Shown here in pieces: positions 7,252 to 14,789 of a DNA stretch of 31,459 bases. The notes below the pieces were generated by a model. That model did not search any database and was not told the DNA's origin. It saw only the letters and a program-made list of their open reading frames with translations. How positions within the stretch are numbered: the stretch's first letter is position 1; each line of letters starts with the position of its first letter. The position numbers were made by a program, and so were the translations under genes. The DNA lies in the NCBI GenBank assembly GCA_900759385.1, contig CAAEUZ010000105.1:1-31459 (forward strand), read 5' to 3'. Origin of the DNA: an uncultured Oscillospiraceae bacterium (GTDB lineage: Bacteria > Bacillota > Clostridia > Oscillospirales > Oscillospiraceae).

Positions 7252-7452
7252 ATGAACATGCTGCCATGCCGTATCGGCTGCGAAGCCTACCACGACGGCT
7301 GCCACAAGGACTGCGCAAGCTGGAAGGACTATCTGGAACGCCAGAGCGCCGAACGCGAGGCCAAGAAACGCTATATAACCTATCACACCGCCCGCTGCGC
7401 AGAAATAACCCGGCAATTCCGCGCCCTGCAAACCAAACGCCGCGCCTGGTAA
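7252..7452 (+). CDS. Small Cys-rich protein, possible metal-binding
   Basis: The 66-aa protein starts at ATG with AAAGGGGTGT directly upstream. The N-terminus has a compact cysteine/histidine pattern, C-x3-C-x3-HDGCHKDC, followed by a charged helix (SWKDYLERQSAEREAKKRY) and a basic tail. The layout is like the short CxxxC...CHxxC-Y-helix proteins often annotated as hypothetical in clostridial phages and genomes. Metal binding is inference from the clustered Cys and His. Beyond that I do not recognise a function. It lies behind an attenuator-like element. Confidence 0.65.
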   Translation: MNMLPCRIGCEAYHDGCHKDCASWKDYLERQSAEREAKKRYITYHTARCAEITRQFRALQTKRRAW

Positions 7453-7480
7453 CCTGGGCGCAAGGCGAAAAACCTGCCGA

Positions 7481-7509
7481 TTGCCGGTCCGGCGATCTTG
7501 CTGTATAAT
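7481..7509 (+). promoter_or_regulatory. Promoter of the sugar kinase operon
   Basis: TTGCCG (7481-7486), 17 bp, TATAAT (7504-7509): a near-consensus sigma-A promoter 48 bp before the kinase start. Confidence 0.7.
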
Positions 7510-7557
7510 AGCAGTTGAATATCGCCGTGATGGAGCGGCAGGGGGTTGAGGTTATCA

Positions 7558-8547
7558 TTGCGCGTGGTTGACGGTTGGGATTTTGACATTGCCGCTATCG
7601 GGGAGATCCTGGTGGACTTCACCGACTGCGGGCTATCGGAATATGGGACGCGGCTGTTTTCGCAGAACCCGGGCGGCGCGGTGGCCAACGTGGCTGCCGC
7701 GGCGTCCCGGCTGGGTATGCGGACGGCCTTCATCGGCAAGGTAGGCGCGGACATGCACGGGGAGTTCCTGCGCGGATCCCTCGCGGCGGCGGGGGTGGAC
7801 ACGCGCGGGCTGCTGACCGACGCGGAATATTTCACCACCCTGGCCTTCGTCCGCCTGGGCGGGGGCGGGGAGCGCAGTTTTTCCTTTGCGCGCAATTTCG
7901 GCGCGGACACGCGGCTTTCCCCGCACGAGCTGCCGGAGGACATCCTCACCGGGACAAGACTGCTGCACTTCGGCACCATCGCCATGACCGGCGAGCCGGA
8001 GCGCTCGGCGCAGCTGCGCGCCGTAGAACTGGCCCGCTCGGCGGGGGCGCTGCTCGCCTTTGACCCGAACTACCGCGCCAACCTCTGGCCGGACGAGCGG
8101 GCCTTCCGGCGCGCCGTGGACGAGCTGCTGCCCCTGGCCGACCTGGTCAAGCTCTCGGATGAGGAGACGGTGCTGGTGACCGGCGCGCGCGACCCGGAAC
8201 GGGCCCTGGACGCGCTGCTCTCACGCGGGGCGTCCGCGGCGGTCGTCACGCTGGGCAGCCGCGGCGCCGTGGCTGCGGGGCAGAAGGCCGGGGCGGTATA
8301 CTGCGAGGGCGTGCGCTGCCGCCCGCTGGACACCACCGGGGCGGGCGACGCCTTCTGGGGCGCCTTCCTGACGCAGGTCCTGAAGAGCGGCAAGGCCCCG
8401 GGCGAGCTGGATGCGGAGGAGCTGCGCGGCTGTACTGCCTTTGCCAACGGCGTGGGCGCCTACTGCGCGGCCCACTTCGGCGCCATAAGCGGAATGCCCA
8501 CCCCGGAGCAGCTGGAGCACTTCCTCAGTGAGGTCGGATGCCTGTGA
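7558..8547 (+). CDS. PfkB-family carbohydrate kinase (fructokinase-like)
   Basis: The protein is about 329 aa. The start is uncertain: TTG at 7558 with GAGG six bases upstream is preferred, with TTG 7546 and GTG 7564 as alternatives. It has the PfkB features in order: the N-terminal strand AAIGEILVDF, substrate-site NPGGAVANVA with the GG pair, the mid-domain FDPNYRANLWPD, LSDEE, and the C-terminal anion-hole and catalytic motif DTTGAGDAFWGAF, whose last Asp is the catalytic base. The AxGEILVDF/NPGG pattern is that of fructokinases, but ribo- or other sugar kinases cannot be excluded. It phosphorylates a free sugar in the cytoplasm. The next gene, a HAD phosphatase, overlaps by 10 bp, so the two are co-transcribed. 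Confidence 0.85.
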   Translation: MRVVDGWDFDIAAIGEILVDFTDCGLSEYGTRLFSQNPGGAVANVAAAASRLGMRTAFIGKVGADMHGEFLRGSLAAAGVDTRGLLTDAEYFTTLAFVRLGGGGERSFSFARNFGADTRLSPHELPEDILTGTRLLHFGTIAMTGEPERSAQLRAVELARSAGALLAFDPNYRANLWPDERAFRRAVDELLPLADLVKLSDEETVLVTGARDPERALDALLSRGASAAVVTLGSRGAVAAGQKAGAVYCEGVRCRPLDTTGAGDAFWGAFLTQVLKSGKAPGELDAEELRGCTAFANGVGAYCAAHFGAISGMPTPEQLEHFLSEVGCL

Positions 8548-9377
8548 AGCGCGATATCAGACTGCTGGTCTCGGACATCGACAACACCATCCTCCGCTCC
8601 GACGGCACCATAGCGCCGGAGACCACGGCCACCTTTGAGCGCGCGGCCAGGGCCGGCATGCGCACCGTGCTGGCCTCCTCGCGCACCGTGGACTCGGCCC
8701 GCTTCCTGCTGGACAAGGTGGGAGAGCTCACGCACATGATCATGCTGACCGGCTGCGTGCTGACGGACGTGAAGACGGGAGAGTGCCTCATGCACCGCTC
8801 CATAGACCCCGACACGGCCCGCGAATTGCTGGCCTATGCGGATGCGGCGTGGCCGTGCTATTTTGAGGCCTGCGGCGGCGGGCGGTATGTGCTGGCCCGG
8901 AAGAGCCTGGACTATGTGCGCAGCCGCGGCATTTTCTCCCGCTACCTGGAGGATTTGAGTGCCTGCCTGACAGTGGTGGACAGCCTCGGCGAATATTTCG
9001 CCGCGTCGGGGACGCCGGTGGACAAGATGTTCCTCTACTCTGCCGAGCCCGGTCAGCAGGAACTGCTGGCCTCGGCGCTGCCCGGACGCGGGCGGCTGCG
9101 GCTGGTCAGCCCGGTGCCGAACGGCCTGGACATCCTGCCCCGGGACGTGAGCAAAGGCGCCGCGCTGCGGGTGCTGCTCCGGCGGCTGGGGCTGCGCGAG
9201 GAGCAGGTGATGGTCTTCGGCGACAGCGAGAACGACGCGGAGATGTTTCTGCCCGGCGCGCTCAAGGTCGCCGTGGGCAACGCCTACCCCTCGCTCAAGG
9301 CCCGGGCGGACTTCGTCTCCCGCACGAACGACGAGCACGGCGTGGCCTGCGCAATAGACGCGCTGGCGCTGAGCTGA
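8538..9377 (+). CDS. HAD-superfamily Cof-type phosphatase
   Basis: The 279-aa protein starts at ATG behind GAGG and overlaps the kinase gene by 10 bp. HAD motif I is DIDNT (about 13-17; nucleophile and acid Asp), motif II is the Ser in LASSRT (about 50), and motif IV is GDSENDAEM near residue 230, with a Lys in KGAALR before it. This is the Cof/YidA (type IIB) layout, an enzyme group that removes phosphate from sugar phosphates and other small metabolites. Coupling to a sugar kinase suggests a shared sugar-phosphate pool; the exact substrate is unknown. Confidence 0.87.
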   Translation: MPVKRDIRLLVSDIDNTILRSDGTIAPETTATFERAARAGMRTVLASSRTVDSARFLLDKVGELTHMIMLTGCVLTDVKTGECLMHRSIDPDTARELLAYADAAWPCYFEACGGGRYVLARKSLDYVRSRGIFSRYLEDLSACLTVVDSLGEYFAASGTPVDKMFLYSAEPGQQELLASALPGRGRLRLVSPVPNGLDILPRDVSKGAALRVLLRRLGLREEQVMVFGDSENDAEMFLPGALKVAVGNAYPSLKARADFVSRTNDEHGVACAIDALALS

Positions 9378-9398
9378 GGCGGTATTGACAGGGCAAAA

Positions 9399-9428
9399 GC
9401 CCCGCAGCGTTTAGCTGCGGGGCTTCCG
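9399..9428. terminator. Bidirectional terminator
   Basis: GCCCCGCAGC (9399-9408) pairs with GCTGCGGGGC (9414-9423). The minus-strand side is followed by TTTTGCC and the plus side by TTCCGTTT, so it can end both the kinase operon and the convergent XRE gene. Confidence 0.8.
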
Positions 9429-9449
9429 TTTGGAGGGGAGCCGGAGTTT

Positions 9450-9713
9450 TTATAATTCTCCGGTTTCAAACTTGTCGAGACGGTCCCGGAAATCCAGGAC
9501 CAGGGCGCTCAGCTCCTCGGGGCTGAACATGGCCAGGAACGTCAGCAGCGCCAGGGCTGAAAAGCAGTGGTTCCCGCGCTCAAGGTCGCTGTACGCGCGG
9601 CACGAGATGCGCATCCGCTCCGCCATCACCTCCTGCGTCAGGCCGCTTCTGATACGGAAGGCATACGCCCGTTCCGAGAGAAAACCCCGCACCAAGTCCT
9701 TGTACTCTTCCAT
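9450..9713 (-). CDS. Small XRE-type helix-turn-helix protein
   Basis: The protein is 87 aa from the ATG at 9713, which has GGAGG eight bases upstream; an ATG five codons earlier overlaps the ribosome site and is unlikely. Residues about 14-60 form an XRE/Cro helix-turn-helix: AFRIRSGLTQEVMAERMRIS then CRAYSDLERGNHCFS. The C-terminal 25 residues form an amphipathic helix. It is probably a repressor or DNA-binding switch. It stands alone between convergent and divergent genes, so no target is evident. Confidence 0.72.
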   Translation of the reverse strand: MEEYKDLVRGFLSERAYAFRIRSGLTQEVMAERMRISCRAYSDLERGNHCFSALALLTFLAMFSPEELSALVLDFRDRLDKFETGEL

Positions 9714-10001
9714 TGATAAGACCTCCATTTTAAAAAATTTATGGAAATCTTATCTGGCAGGCGCGTGCGCGCCCGTACTGTGCGGCCGGGCAAAAAAGGC
9801 CGCTGTCCGAGGTTCTCCAAAAAACCGCGCTGCGTGCGCCCATGCGCCGTGCCGCGAATAATGCCGTACATCAGCTATATGTCGTCAGAGGCGGTTTTTG
9901 TTGCATACGGATGAAAAATGTTTTAAATACGGCGATTTATACAAAAAAGCACCGGGGCTGGTGTGAAAAGTCACCAACCCCGGTGCGCGTTTTTCTGTCA
10001 A
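9714..10001. other. Intergenic region with two hairpins
   Basis: This stretch of about 290 bp has no supportable gene. It carries a GCGGCC/GGCCGC hairpin (9782-9803) and a long terminator next to the secreted-protein gene. The AT-rich left end probably holds the XRE promoter, but no clear -35/-10 pair was seen. Confidence 0.5.
9943..9995 (-). terminator. Terminator of the sigma-factor operon
   Basis: GCACCGGGGCTGGTG (9949-9963) pairs with CACCAACCCCGGTGC (9972-9986) with one G-T pair. On the minus strand it is followed by TTTTTTG, so it ends the operon running from 12194 to 10002. Confidence 0.8.
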
Positions 10002-10430
10002 TTAACTATTGCCGGGTTTCCCCGTGACATAAAATGTCTGCGAAACCGTATCCCGGCCCTCGTCGTTTTCTGCGAAGAGAGTGATCTCAACACGGTACTC
10101 AACGCCGGCTATGCTGTCAAAGTAGTAGTTTGCCATATGGGCTCCAACGTTTGTGCTATACATATTATCATCGTAGTTTTCCCGCATGCGATCTACAAGC
10201 AGCCAGCCAGAACCATACTCTTTATAAACGTATATACTCTGACAGCCTATCTTGTTCATAGGGCCCATGCCGTAGATCGACGCTTTAATTGCGATTTGTC
10301 CTGGTAAAGGAGTGACAGTTATACTATGCATGCCAATTTGATCGCTAGCCCTGTTTTCGCTTGCAAAAGCAGGGAAGGATAAAAGAAGGGTAAATATGAG
10401 TACAAGCGCGACTACTCTATTTCTTTTCAC
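10002..10430 (-). CDS. Small secreted protein of the sigma-factor operon
   Basis: The 142-aa protein starts at a GTG overlapping the upstream stop as GTGA. It has a clear signal peptide (MKRNRVVALVLIFTLLLS, cleavage near FASEN). The mature part of about 115 residues looks beta-rich, with the pattern of a fibronectin-like or immunoglobulin-like single domain (YRVEITLFAENDEGRDTVSQTFYVTG). I do not recognise a named family. Translational coupling to the DUF4367 gene suggests it is part of the same envelope-response unit, possibly a secreted ligand or product. Its coding sequence is more AT-rich than its neighbours on the left. Confidence 0.72.
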   Translation of the reverse strand: MKRNRVVALVLIFTLLLSFPAFASENRASDQIGMHSITVTPLPGQIAIKASIYGMGPMNKIGCQSIYVYKEYGSGWLLVDRMRENYDDNMYSTNVGAHMANYYFDSIAGVEYRVEITLFAENDEGRDTVSQTFYVTGKPGNS

Positions 10431-11284
10431 GACAATTTCTCCTCATACGAATTGATGATTATGCTTGTTAGTTCTTCCATTGAAAGATTTGTAAAAACAC
10501 TACACTCCAAGCCGTTTATTTGCCAGGCAGCCATGGGACAGTCATTATTCAAAAATAAATAGAACTTATAATTATCTATGATAATAGTGTTAACACTTTG
10601 ATTGTCTTTTTGATAAAGATGAGTATTATTGCTATCTAGCGGAACAGCACAGAATGCAACATACCACGCATCATTTATAAACTGTACGTTGTATTCAATT
10701 TTACCACTGACGTCATCTTTAAATACCACCGGTTCCTCCATCGCAAACCCGTCAGGCACGACCGGCAGCAAGGACTCAATATACTCGACGGTAACTTCAG
10801 AGCTCTCCGTCGGTACGGGCGTGGCCTCCATATCTTCCACGTCTCCGAAGCCGAACAGGTTGTCCGTCCAGCGGGCGATGGAACCGAATACGTCCACTCC
10901 GGCGGCCTGGGCCACCACCATGCAGGACAGCAGGCAGGCGGCGGTGATGACGGCGACCAGGGCTGTGCGCAGCGCGCGCCGGGGTCCGGGCCGGGTGCGC
11001 CTTGCAGGTGCGCTCTGTGGATTCACGGCCGCGTTCAACTCTCCCACGCGGGCCCTGAAGCGCTCGTATGACTCATCGGCGGTCGGGTGTTCAGGCATAG
11101 GCGACTTGCGCTCGAGCGCCTCCAGATAGGCGTCTATCAGCTCGGCGTCGTACGTCTCCTCCGTCATGGAATAGAGAGCCTGTTCCATGCCCTCGAGCAG
11201 CTCAGCCGTGGACATACTGTCCAGCTGCCCGGCGGAGGGCCTGTCCCCGCGCTTGTCCGTATGGTCATTTGAAGGTTGAGCCAT
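10427..11284 (-). CDS. DUF4367-type membrane protein, probable anti-sigma factor
   Basis: The 285-aa protein starts at ATG behind AAAGGAGG. The N-terminal 105 residues are hydrophilic and cytoplasmic, with an acidic helical segment (STAELLEGMEQALYSM...YDAELIDAYLEALE). A basic patch (ARRTRPGPRRALR) precedes a single membrane helix at about 108-128 (TALVAVITAACLLSCMVVAQAA). The outer part ends in a DUF4367-like beta domain (GFAMEEPVVFKDDVSGKIEYNVQF... to a Glu-rich terminus). DUF4367 proteins usually sit beside ECF sigma factors. This topology and the ECF sigma factor just upstream make an anti-sigma role likely, though that is inference. The DNA encoding the outer domain (10430-10740) is markedly AT-richer than the rest, as if that domain were recently replaced. 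Confidence 0.78.
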   Translation of the reverse strand: MAQPSNDHTDKRGDRPSAGQLDSMSTAELLEGMEQALYSMTEETYDAELIDAYLEALERKSPMPEHPTADESYERFRARVGELNAAVNPQSAPARRTRPGPRRALRTALVAVITAACLLSCMVVAQAAGVDVFGSIARWTDNLFGFGDVEDMEATPVPTESSEVTVEYIESLLPVVPDGFAMEEPVVFKDDVSGKIEYNVQFINDAWYVAFCAVPLDSNNTHLYQKDNQSVNTIIIDNYKFYLFLNNDCPMAAWQINGLECSVFTNLSMEELTSIIINSYEEKLS

Positions 11285-11365
11285 GACAGCCTCCTTTCTC
11301 CCTTCGTCTATATATGTAATGAGAAGAGCTTTTTGTTGCAGGTAAACGAAAATTTTTTAAAAAAA

Positions 11366-11842
11366 TTATTTCCGACCGTCCAGGAGCTCGGAGCAGCGTT
11401 GAACTGCCCTGTGAAGGCGGCTCCTGCAGCCGGACTCCGATATGCCCAGCCGGTCGGAAATTTCGCGGAAGCCGAGCTGCTGCTCGTACCTCCATATGAT
11501 TATTTGCCTGTCGTCCGCTGACAGCCCTGAGGGAAGCAGGTGCTCAAGTGGCTCGGGTGCCGCCTCCCCGTACTGCAGGCATGCCTCGTCCAACTGCAGG
11601 ACAAGGTTGTCCATTTTACGCTTGCTGTTGCGGATGAGGTTCATCATTACCGTCATCAGCCAACCGCCCGGGTTCACGTGCGTGACTAAATCCTGCTTTC
11701 GGGTAAGCAAAACCAGGAAGGTCTCGTGGACGATGTCCTCCGCCATGGCCGAATCGCCAAGTTCCCGGTAAGCTACGGCGTGCATCCTGTCAAATGACGA
11801 CTTATAGAGCTCAACTATCAGGTCGTCAGTGTTGTTTGCCAT
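11366..11842 (-). CDS. ECF-type RNA polymerase sigma factor
   Basis: The 158-aa protein begins at ATG behind GAAAGG and overlaps the upstream XRE gene by 17 bp. Region 2 lies in residues 8-75 (LYKSSFDRMHAVAYRELGD, AEDIVHETFLVLL), with NPGGWLMTVMMNLIRNSKR as region 2.4. Region 4 is residues about 105-155 (LSADDRQIIIWRYEQQLGFREISDRLGISESGCRSRLHRA). There is no region 1 or 3, as expected for ECF factors. It sits between an XRE regulator and a putative anti-sigma factor. The linker between the two regions is acidic. Regulated promoters in this window were not identified. Confidence 0.9.
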   Translation of the reverse strand: MANNTDDLIVELYKSSFDRMHAVAYRELGDSAMAEDIVHETFLVLLTRKQDLVTHVNPGGWLMTVMMNLIRNSKRKMDNLVLQLDEACLQYGEAAPEPLEHLLPSGLSADDRQIIIWRYEQQLGFREISDRLGISESGCRSRLHRAVQRCSELLDGRK

Positions 11843-12194
11843 GAGCGCTGCCTTTCTTCTTTTCGACGTCGTAACGTTCGAGCGTGCGGCAGAAATCGGC
11901 TACCAGCGCAAGCTTTTCCGTGTCCATATTGGCCGTGAGCGAACTCAGCTTCTGCGACATTACGAATTGTTTGGAGCCGGAGAGCGAGTCCTCCAGCAGC
12001 GTGTTCAGGTCAACTCCGAGCGCGTTGGCCATAGCGACTGTCTTTTCCAGGCTCGGACGTATGTGGGCGTTTTCAACGTGGCTTATGTACTCATCCGTTA
12101 CGTCCACTATTTCTGCCAGCTGTCTCTGTTTCCAGCCCTTTAGCTTGCGATAATAGCGGACATTTTGTCCCAGAGATTTCAAATCCAGCGGCAC
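11826..12194 (-). CDS. XRE-family regulator, first gene of the sigma operon
   Basis: The protein is 122 aa if the GTG at 12194 is used, with GGGGGGAG eleven bases upstream; a TTG at 12215 overlaps that purine run. Residues about 5-60 form an XRE helix-turn-helix (LGQNVRYYRKLKGWKQRQLAEIVDVTDEYISHVENAHIRPS), followed by a Leu-rich helix (LEKTVAMANALGVDLNTLLED). The C-terminal 45 residues are helical and may dimerise. It overlaps the sigma-factor gene by 17 bp, so it is co-translated and probably regulates this operon. Confidence 0.82.
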   Translation of the reverse strand: MPLDLKSLGQNVRYYRKLKGWKQRQLAEIVDVTDEYISHVENAHIRPSLEKTVAMANALGVDLNTLLEDSLSGSKQFVMSQKLSSLTANMDTEKLALVADFCRTLERYDVEKKKGSAHGKQH

Positions 12195-12478
12195 AGATAT
12201 ACACACTCCCCCCAAAGAAAATTAAGGCATAACTGACCTTATAAATCAATTATATAGTATAACTTATGAACTCATTTTGTAATGAAGCACCGATAATTTT
12301 CTGACCTATATAATACAATTTGAGAAATTTTTTTCGCATTTTCAGCCCAACCCCACCCCCACCGCCCCCACGCAGCCCGAAAAAGGGTTCTGTATGTGTA
12401 ATGAACAGGGAGCGGAGATACTTGATTTTGGCGCGGCTAACTATGACGTCTGAGCGAAGCCGCTTGAGTTATTTTCCC
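12195..12478. promoter_or_regulatory. Regulatory region upstream of the XRE-sigma operon
   Basis: No gene is seen here. A pair of direct repeats, CTGACCTTATAAATCAATT (12233-12251) and CTGACCTATATAATACAATT (12301-12320), flanks an AT-rich core containing TATACT on the minus strand. The core probably holds the promoter of the XRE-sigma operon, and the repeats could be regulator sites. Further right is a C-rich tract (about 12344-12376) and a GCGGCT/AGCCGC inverted repeat (about 12433-12463). Confidence 0.4.
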
Positions 12479-12507
12479 TTGAAGAATTAATAGCCATGTG
12501 CTAAAAT
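12479..12507 (+). promoter_or_regulatory. Promoter of the dehydrogenase-ETF operon
   Basis: TTGAAG (12479-12484), 17 bp, TAAAAT (12502-12507). It leaves an untranslated leader of about 125 nt before the dehydrogenase start; no riboswitch fold was recognised in it. Confidence 0.5.
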
Positions 12508-12639
12508 AAATAAAGCATACTGTTGCTCTTTCGTTCTGTTTGGCTTTTGATTTCCCAGACAGGGTGCATCATCTTGATTGCAAACGGCTGCCGCTTTTGC
12601 AGCGCCGAAAGATGTTACGACGAAAGGACAATAAGTAAA

Positions 12640-13995
12640 ATGCTGAACAATAAATTGAATGAGCTTGAGGCCGCTGTCTGCGATCTCAAGCTGCTTACCG
12701 GAGAAGCTATCGGGGCCGATTACCGTCATGATGAGTGCCCCGGCATTACTGGCACACCGGACGCTGTTATTGAAGTCGGGAGCACGGAACAGGTTTCCAA
12801 ATTGCTCGCGGCTTGTAGCGGCGTGGGTGTGCCAGTAGTCGTACGAGGAGCAGGTACGGGAAAAGCGGGCGGAAGTGTGGCCGTAAACGGCGGTGTTGTA
12901 TTGTCGATGAAGGGGATGGACAAGATCCTCGAATTCGACGAGGCCACGATGACACTGAGGGTACAGCCGGGCGTTCTGCTTCAGGATGTAAAGTCTGAGG
13001 CGGCTGCACACGGACTTAACTACCCACCCGACCCGGGCGAGAAGACGGCGACCATCGGCGGAAACGCAGCGACGAATGCGAGCGGGCCGAGCGCGCTGAA
13101 GTATGGGACCACCAGGGATTACATAGCGGACGCGGAGATAGTGCTGGCCGACGGTACGGTGGTGAAGCTGTCTGACAACGCTGAATACGCCGCCGTGCTC
13201 GGCAGCGAGGGCACGTTGGGTGTGATTACAGAGGTGACCCTGCGGCTTGTCCCGAAAGCCGGAAGTGACGCAATATTGCTGCTTCCGTTTGCTGACGCCG
13301 GGAGCTGCATAGCCGCCGCGCGTAAGATAACGGAAGCCGGGTATGAGCCGTCTGCGGCTGAGTATCTGGACACAGATATGGTGGAGTATTCCGGCAATGT
13401 GACCGGTAATCCCGTGTTCCCCGTTGAGATGGACGGTGAGCGTGTAGGTGCGACGCTGATGCTCACGCTTGAAGGCGAAGACGAGGACGCGGTTATGGAA
13501 AAGATGGAAACGCTCGCTGAGATGGCTGAAGATCTGGAATGCCTGGACATATTGGTGGGAGATACGCCGACAATGAAGCGGGATTTCTGGGCAGCGCACG
13601 ATGCGTTTCACACTTCGACGGAGACGGCCCGGAGCAGCAGGGAGCTGAACGTAAATATCCCCACAGAACACATGGCGCAGCTGGTTGAATATGCGAAGGA
13701 GCAGGGGACGGCGATGTGCCTGACCGTGCTCCCCTATGGACACGTCATTAGCGGAGGACTGCATATCCATATAGTGTCTGACATGGCGAAGGATCAGTTC
13801 GAACAGATAATAGGCAAGTACAGCGCGACGGTGTACAAGAAGTGCCTTGAGCTGGGAGGAGATATCGCCGGAGAGTACGGAGTGGGATGCGCCAAGCTGG
13901 GATACATTGGTGAAGCACAGCGGAAGGCGTTCAAAGCACTAAAAGCAGATCTGGACCCGAAGGGAATACTGAATCCCGGAAAGGTGGCAGAGTGA
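12640..13995 (+). CDS. FAD-linked 2-hydroxyacid (lactate-type) dehydrogenase
   Basis: The 451-aa protein starts at ATG with AAAGGA upstream; the open frame extends further left but without a ribosome site. It is a GlcD/LctD-type flavoenzyme. The N-terminal FAD-binding (PCMH) domain has VVRGAGTGKAGGSV, MKGMDKILEFD, VQPGVLLQDV, PPDPGEKTATIGGNAATNASG and SEGTLGVITEVTLRLVP. The C-terminal FAD-linked oxidase domain includes GHVISGGLHIH and ends GEYGVGCAKLGY...LNPGKV, both parts of the usual active-site region. It is followed without a gap by an EtfB/EtfA pair, the arrangement of the ETF-dependent lactate dehydrogenase LctBCD of acetogens, where lactate oxidation is coupled to NAD by flavin-based electron confurcation. 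The substrate could be lactate or an aryl- or branched 2-hydroxyacid; the sequence does not decide. Confidence 0.85.
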   Translation: MLNNKLNELEAAVCDLKLLTGEAIGADYRHDECPGITGTPDAVIEVGSTEQVSKLLAACSGVGVPVVVRGAGTGKAGGSVAVNGGVVLSMKGMDKILEFDEATMTLRVQPGVLLQDVKSEAAAHGLNYPPDPGEKTATIGGNAATNASGPSALKYGTTRDYIADAEIVLADGTVVKLSDNAEYAAVLGSEGTLGVITEVTLRLVPKAGSDAILLLPFADAGSCIAAARKITEAGYEPSAAEYLDTDMVEYSGNVTGNPVFPVEMDGERVGATLMLTLEGEDEDAVMEKMETLAEMAEDLECLDILVGDTPTMKRDFWAAHDAFHTSTETARSSRELNVNIPTEHMAQLVEYAKEQGTAMCLTVLPYGHVISGGLHIHIVSDMAKDQFEQIIGKYSATVYKKCLELGGDIAGEYGVGCAKLGYIGEAQRKAFKALKADLDPKGILNPGKVAE

Positions 13996-14786
13996 TGCTT
14001 AACATATTGGTGTGTGTGAAGCAGGTTCCGGACGTGGACCAGATGAAAATGGATCCTGAAACCGGGTCGCTTGTGCGGGCTGGAGTACCTGCTATACTAA
14101 ACCCCCTGGATGCGAACGCACTGGCGGCGGCGGTGAGCGTAAAAGAACGGTGGGGCGGCGAAATAACACTTATAACTATGGGCCCTCCGAACGCAGAGGC
14201 GGTACTGCGCGAATGCCTGGCTGTCGGAGCTGATAAGGCCATACTTGTGACCGACCGCGCGTTCGGCAATGCCGATACGCTGGCAACAAGCTACTCGATT
14301 GCGAGCGCCGCACGTATGTACGGAGAATACGACCTTATCTTCTGTGGAAAGGAAACGCTGGATGGAGCGACAGGCCAGATGGGCGCCCAGCTTGCAGAGA
14401 GGTTTGATACAGCGCAGGTCACAAGCGCAAGCCTGATAAAGGAGATAAACGAAGAGAAAGGAACTTTAACGGCGGAGCGGGAAATAGAGACGGGCATCGA
14501 GACGTTGGAAGTCCGGATCCCGTGCCTTCTCACCATGGAAAAAACTAACTACCCTGCGAGAATTCCAAACCTGAAGGGGAAGCTGAGGGCGAAAAAAGCA
14601 GAGATAATAACAGTTACGGCAGCGGACATTCCCGGACTGGATCAACAGCGCATAGGCGACCCGGGCTCTCCGACTAAGGTGCCGCGCATGTTTCCACCAG
14701 TGCTCCCGGAGCCTGGCGTTATCATAGACGAGGGCAGCGTGGAGGCGAGCGCAGCGCGGCTCCTGGAGATTATAAGGGAGGGCTGA
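13995..14786 (+). CDS. etfB: Electron transfer flavoprotein beta subunit (LctB type)
   Basis: The 263-aa protein uses the ATG overlapping the dehydrogenase stop (TGATG), with AAGGTGG upstream. It has the ETF beta fold: ILVCVKQVPDVDQMKMDPETG, LNPLDANALAAAV, DLIFCGKETLDGATGQMGAQLAE, and the C-terminal LGxPGSPTKV-like segment GDPGSPTKVPRMFPP. The last segment is characteristic of the ETFs serving bifurcating dehydrogenases such as Bcd, CarC and LctD. It holds a flavin or AMP together with EtfA, four bases downstream. A second, unlike ETF pair is encoded on the opposite strand at 22776-24462. Confidence 0.9.
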   Translation: MLNILVCVKQVPDVDQMKMDPETGSLVRAGVPAILNPLDANALAAAVSVKERWGGEITLITMGPPNAEAVLRECLAVGADKAILVTDRAFGNADTLATSYSIASAARMYGEYDLIFCGKETLDGATGQMGAQLAERFDTAQVTSASLIKEINEEKGTLTAEREIETGIETLEVRIPCLLTMEKTNYPARIPNLKGKLRAKKAEIITVTAADIPGLDQQRIGDPGSPTKVPRMFPPVLPEPGVIIDEGSVEASAARLLEIIREG

Positions 14787-14789
14787 GAT

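Noticed and set aside
9842..10027. Short plus-strand frame before the sigma operon terminator
   Set aside because: It runs through the terminator hairpin and has no ribosome site or domain.
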